A stretch of 16,974 bases of DNA, taken from an uncultured Pseudomonadota bacterium. Lineage in GTDB: Bacteria; Pseudomonadota; Gammaproteobacteria; Burkholderiales; Rhodocyclaceae. The position numbers and the translations under genes are program-made. The notes under the pieces are model-generated. The model was not told the origin of the DNA. It saw only the letters and a program-made list of their open reading frames with translations, and did not search any database. The stretch spans positions 1 to 16,974 of the forward strand of contig CAJAHZ010000486.1 in assembly GCA_903939665.1 (NCBI GenBank), in the 5' to 3' direction. Positions 14,612 through 16,974 of this stretch are shown piece after piece; position 1 is the stretch's first letter, and every line of letters begins with the position of its first letter.

Positions 14612-15587
14612 AGTCCTGTTTTTCCCTTGCCGATATCTGTTGCAGGAACCGCTGCAAGGCTTCAGGCAACTTCGCTTCCAGCGCCAGAGGTTCGCCGCTG
14701 ATCGGATGCGCAAAACACATCTTCCAGGCGTGCAGAAACATGCGCTTCAGCCCTTCTCTCGGCAGCGCCTTGTTCAGCGCAAAGTCTCCGTATTTTTCAT
14801 CACCGGCAATCGGAAATCCGAGATGCGCGAGATGAACGCGAATCTGATGCGTGCGTCCTGTTTTTAGTTCCGCCTCAAGCAGGCTGAAATGCTCCCAACG
14901 GGCGACCAAACGAAAGATGGTATGCGCGGTTTTACCTTCCTCCGACACGCGGACACGTCGTTCGCCCGATTCCAGAAGGTACTTGAGCAGCGGAAGTTTT
15001 ACGTTGCGCACCTGATCCATCCAGCGCCCCTTGACCAGCACCAGATAGCGTTTGTCAGCGCCACGCCCTGTGCCGCCCAACCCGCCTTCGCGAAACATGT
15101 CGTGCAGCGCGACGAGCGCCGAGCGCTTCTTGCCGACCAGCAGTATTCCTGAAGTTTCGCGATCAAGACGATGCGCCAATTCGAGAAAACGCGCCTGCGG
15201 TCGCTGCCGGCGCAACGCTTCGATGACGCCAAAACTCACGCCACTGCCGCCATGCACGGCGATCCCCGAGGGTTTGTCGACAACCAGCAAGGCTTCGTCC
15301 TCGTAGAGGGTCGGCAGATCTGCCTTGAACTCGGCACCGGCGACCACCTCTTCCACTTTTTGAGCGATACGTATCGGCGGGATGCGCAAGACGTCGCCGA
15401 TCTGCAATCGGTACGAAACCTCGGCGCGCTTGCTGTTGACCCTGATCTGGCCACTGCGCACGATGCTATAGACGTGGCTTTTCGGCACGCCCTTGCAGAT
15501 CTTCAGCAGGTAGTTGTCGAGACGCTGGCCTTGCTCGTCTTCGGTAATAATGGCCTGTGTTACGGAATTTTTGCTTACTTCGGCCAT
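14595..15587 (-). CDS. rluC: 23S rRNA pseudouridine synthase RluC
   Basis: A 330-residue RNA-modifying enzyme that converts uridines of 23S rRNA (955, 2504 and 2580 in E. coli numbering) to pseudouridine. An S4 RNA-binding domain fills about 20-80 (QRLDNYLLKICKGVPKSHVY). The catalytic domain follows, with D142 in AHRLDRETSG, the VVDKPSGIAVHGGSG motif at about 102-116, KRYLVLVKG and the KTGRTHQIRVHLAHLG motif. RluC is preferred over RluD because of the N-terminal extension, the KPSGIAVHGG type and the divergent position next to rne, as in E. coli. The ATG lacks a Shine-Dalgarno, and the promoter of rne lies across its start. It leads the operon with the HAD, Rieske and sppA genes. Confidence 0.92.
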   Translation of the reverse strand: MAEVSKNSVTQAIITEDEQGQRLDNYLLKICKGVPKSHVYSIVRSGQIRVNSKRAEVSYRLQIGDVLRIPPIRIAQKVEEVVAGAEFKADLPTLYEDEALLVVDKPSGIAVHGGSGVSFGVIEALRRQRPQARFLELAHRLDRETSGILLVGKKRSALVALHDMFREGGLGGTGRGADKRYLVLVKGRWMDQVRNVKLPLLKYLLESGERRVRVSEEGKTAHTIFRLVARWEHFSLLEAELKTGRTHQIRVHLAHLGFPIAGDEKYGDFALNKALPREGLKRMFLHAWKMCFAHPISGEPLALEAKLPEALQRFLQQISAREKQDYGEKI

Positions 15588-15599
15588 TTTGAATATACT
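15571..15599 (+). promoter_or_regulatory. rne promoter
   Basis: TTGCTT (15571-15576) and TATACT (15594-15599) are exactly 17 bp apart, giving a predicted start near 15606 and a leader of about 380 nt before rne. The E. coli rne leader is 361 nt, so the length agrees. The promoter overlaps the rluC start codon (15585-15587). Its -10 box overlaps an oppositely oriented TATATT (15592-15597). Confidence 0.6.
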
Positions 15600-15738
15600 G
15601 GACTTGATTTGCGTCTCGGATTGAAAGAGGCGCTGACCCGTGAGACCGTCGAGCGGCGCCGATTGTTACAACAATTGCGACGCATTTCCGGCAGGCCTCA
15701 GCCGCCTCGCTTGCGCCAACCTGCGTAAGATCGTCCAA

Positions 15739-15794
15739 CGCAAATCACCTGGTTAAGTACGCTCACCAAAAGTAGCGATACTACTTGATTTGCG
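15739..15794 (+). ncRNA. Predicted three-way-junction RNA element in rne leader
   Basis: The outer stem pairs CGCAAATCA (15739-15747) with TGATTTGCG (15786-15794), nine perfect pairs. Inside it are two hairpins: TGGT/ACCA (15750-15753 with 15765-15768) and AGTAG/CTACT (15771-15775 with 15781-15785, loop CGATA). It is a cis-acting leader part and not a separate gene. Nine matched pairs over 38 nt are unlikely by chance, while the TGGT/ACCA arm is weak. Confidence 0.5.
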
Positions 15795-15907
15795 CGCGCC
15801 TAGCACGTTCGGACCGCCCCAAGCAGATTCCCGGGCCTTGGTTTTTAAGGCTCGCAGAAAAATAGAAACAGCGAGACAGTCTCATTAGTTGCAGTCCAGG
15901 AAAGCCC

Positions 15908-15931
15908 ATGAAGCGTACCGCCCACAACTAA
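15908..15931 (+). CDS. Candidate 7-codon upstream ORF in rne leader (MKRTAHN)
   Basis: A tiny reading frame, ATG to TAA, encodes MKRTAHN. AGGA at 15898-15901 stands 6 nt before the ATG, a near-ideal ribosome-binding site and better than those of several true genes in the window. Its last codons and stop lie in the 3' arm (15925-15932) of a long-range stem, so translation would open that stem. Its first three residues equal those of RNase E, but it is out of frame with rne. The product is probably unimportant; the act of translation may regulate. No function is proven. Confidence 0.35.
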   Translation: MKRTAHN

Positions 15932-15950
15932 TCCGTCGCTGCCTGCACAA

Positions 15951-15983
15951 GGCGCTCCCCCCGTGAATGCGCGCGGGAGCCCC
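15951..15983 (+). promoter_or_regulatory. Hairpin sequestering the rne Shine-Dalgarno
   Basis: GGCGCTCCC (15951-15959) can pair with GGGAGCCCC (15975-15983), eight pairs and one mismatch, with a 15-nt loop. GGGAG at 15975-15979 is the rne ribosome-binding site, 8 nt before the ATG. A competing small hairpin GCCT/AGGC (15941-15944 with 15950-15953) shares the first bases of the stem, so two alternative folds are possible. Confidence 0.5.
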
Positions 15984-15987
15984 GTTA

Positions 15988-16974
15988 ATGAAACGCATGC
16001 TATTTAATGCGACACAGGCTGAAGAACTCCGTGTCGCCATTGTTGATGGTCAGAAACTGATTGACCTCGACATTGAATCAGCCGCCAAGGAACAAAAGAA
16101 GAGCAATATTTATAAAGGCATCATCACTCGCATCGAGCCCAGTCTCGAAGCGGCCTTTATCGATTACGGTGCCGACAGGCATGGTTTTCTTCCGTTCAAG
16201 GAAGTCTCACGAGCCTATTTCCAGCCCGGCGTCGACGTCGGGCGCGCAACCATCAAGGAAGCGCTGCGCGAAGGCCAGGAACTGATCGTTCAGGTCGACA
16301 AGGATGAGCGCGGCAACAAGGGCGCTGCACTGACGACTATTGTCAGCCTCGCCGGTCGCTATCTTGTGCTGATGCCGAACAATTCTCGCGGCGGCGGTGT
16401 TTCGCGCCGTGTCGAAGGCGACGAGCGCGCCGAATTGCGCGATGTGATGGACCAGTTGCAGGTGCCGCAAGGCATGAGCCTGATCGCCCGCACGGCCGCC
16501 ATTGGCCGCAACGCCGAAGAGTTGCAGTGGGACCTGAATTACCTGATGCAGTTGTGGAAAGCCATTGATGGCGCCGCCAACCAGCAAAAGGGCGCTTTCC
16601 TGATTTATCAGGAAGGCAGTCTGGTTATCCGCGCCATTCGCGATTATTTCCAGCCCGATATCGGCGAAATTCTCATCGATACCGATGACGTGTTCGAGCA
16701 GGCCCAGCAGTTCATGGCGCACGTAATGCCCGGAACGGTCAATCGCATCAAGCGCTATCGCGATGATGTGCCTTTGTTCTCGCGCTTCCAGATTGAACAT
16801 CAGATCGAATCTGCTTATTCGCGGCAGGTCAACTTGCCGTCGGGCGGCGCCATCGTTATCGACCATACCGAAGCGCTTGTCTCGGTTGACGTCAACTCCG
16901 GTCGCTCGACACGTGGCGCGGACATCGAAGAAACCGCGTTCAAAACCAACCTCGAAGCCGCTGAAGAAGTGGCT
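15988..16974 (+). CDS. rne: Ribonuclease E, N-terminal part (runs off window)
   Basis: The first 329 residues of RNase E, open to the window end without a stop. It starts MKRMLFNATQAEELRVAIVDG, almost the same as the E. coli enzyme. The S1 RNA-binding domain is at about 37-120 (KSNIYKGIITRIEPSLEAAFIDYG, FLPFKEV, GQELIVQVDKDERGNKG), followed by LTTIVSLAGRYLVLMPN, the 5'-sensor region and the start of the DNase I-like catalytic part (VSVDVNSGRSTRGADIEETAFKTNLEAA), in which the D of VDVNSG corresponds to the metal-binding D303 of E. coli. It initiates mRNA decay and processes 9S rRNA and tRNA at the inner membrane face. RNase G is excluded by the N-terminal match and the rluC neighbourhood. GGGAG lies 8 nt before the ATG. 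Whether a degradosome scaffold tail exists cannot be seen. Confidence 0.95.
   Translation, partial: MKRMLFNATQAEELRVAIVDGQKLIDLDIESAAKEQKKSNIYKGIITRIEPSLEAAFIDYGADRHGFLPFKEVSRAYFQPGVDVGRATIKEALREGQELIVQVDKDERGNKGAALTTIVSLAGRYLVLMPNNSRGGGVSRRVEGDERAELRDVMDQLQVPQGMSLIARTAAIGRNAEELQWDLNYLMQLWKAIDGAANQQKGAFLIYQEGSLVIRAIRDYFQPDIGEILIDTDDVFEQAQQFMAHVMPGTVNRIKRYRDDVPLFSRFQIEHQIESAYSRQVNLPSGGAIVIDHTEALVSVDVNSGRSTRGADIEETAFKTNLEAAEEVA

Larger units (their letters stand above)
15606..15987 (+). promoter_or_regulatory. Structured rne 5' leader (about 380 nt)
   Basis: This is the longest stretch in the window without a sizeable gene, and it is full of inverted repeats. From 5' to 3': a small hairpin at 15662-15675; an apparent three-way junction with outer stem 15739-15747/15786-15794 and inner hairpins 15750-15753/15765-15768 and 15771-15775/15781-15785; a hairpin at 15833-15853; an A-rich stretch at about 15856-15870; a long-range 8-bp stem 15884-15891/15925-15932; and a hairpin over the rne ribosome-binding site at 15951-15983. 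In E. coli RNase E binds its own leader hairpins and destroys surplus rne mRNA, so autoregulation is the likely purpose. Structures are by eye; the gammaproteobacterial rne5 element is known, but I cannot tell whether this one is related. Confidence 0.6.

Noticed and set aside
15613..15660. Possible pseudoknot (GTCTC/GAGAC crossing GGCGC/GCGCC) at the leader's 5' end
   Set aside because: Both stems are only 5 bp and such crossings are easy to find by eye in GC-rich sequence; no independent support.
15171..15728. 185-codon plus-strand frame reaching into the rne leader
   Set aside because: Mostly antisense to rluC, and the part within the leader shows no protein-like conservation I recognise.
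16207..16866. 219-codon open frame on the minus strand
   Set aside because: Antisense to the strongly conserved rne catalytic region.

Overview
The window is about 17 kb of densely packed chromosomal housekeeping DNA with no mobile element, CRISPR array, tRNA or rRNA that I can see. Gene content, protein motifs, moderately high GC and gene order (rpoE-rseC-mucD; yceD-rpmF-plsX-fabHDG-acpP-fabF; rluC divergent from rne) point to a betaproteobacterium. Rhodocyclales (Dechloromonas/Accumulibacter/Azoarcus-like) is my best guess, but that is inference from family resemblance and not a database result.

Layout. (1) Positions 12-2869, minus strand: an envelope-stress operon read as rpoE (sigma-E), rseC, a DegP/MucD periplasmic protease and a small glutaredoxin-like protein, closed by a clear rho-independent terminator. 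The usual anti-sigma pair rseA/rseB (mucA/mucB) is missing between rpoE and rseC. (2) 3051-4634, plus strand: nadB (L-aspartate oxidase), convergent with and overlapping a small YgfX-type membrane protein gene. (3) 4606-11196, minus strand: a complete fatty-acid and phospholipid initiation cluster, read as yceD, rpmF, plsX, fabH, fabD, fabG, acpP, fabF, ygfX. A strong promoter abuts yceD, a terminator-like hairpin lies between rpmF and plsX, acpP has its own good promoter, and a GC hairpin lies between acpP and fabF. (4) 11320-12660, plus strand: a Maf/YceF nucleotide pyrophosphatase and a tetrapyrrole-methylase-fold methyltransferase. (5) 12667-15587, minus strand: a tightly overlapping operon rluC, HAD phosphatase, Rieske protein, sppA-type protease. 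(6) 15588-16974, plus strand: a roughly 380-nt structured leader and the 5' part of rne (RNase E), which runs off the window.

How it fits together. The fab cluster supplies malonyl-ACP (FabD), the first condensation (FabH), reduction (FabG), elongation (FabF) and the carrier (ACP). PlsX links acyl-ACP to phospholipid synthesis, and RpmF/YceD tie the cluster to ribosome supply. RluC and RNase E act on rRNA and mRNA. The sigma-E genes and SppA look after envelope protein quality.

The most interesting parts are regulatory. The rne leader combines a predicted three-way junction, a second long-range stem whose 3' arm contains the stop codon of a 7-codon upstream ORF with a good ribosome-binding site, and a hairpin that buries the rne Shine-Dalgarno. 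Next come the sigma-E operon without its anti-sigma genes, the intra-operonic terminator ahead of plsX, and a yceD promoter so close to the start codon that the transcript should be almost leaderless. All RNA structures were read by eye and not folded computationally.
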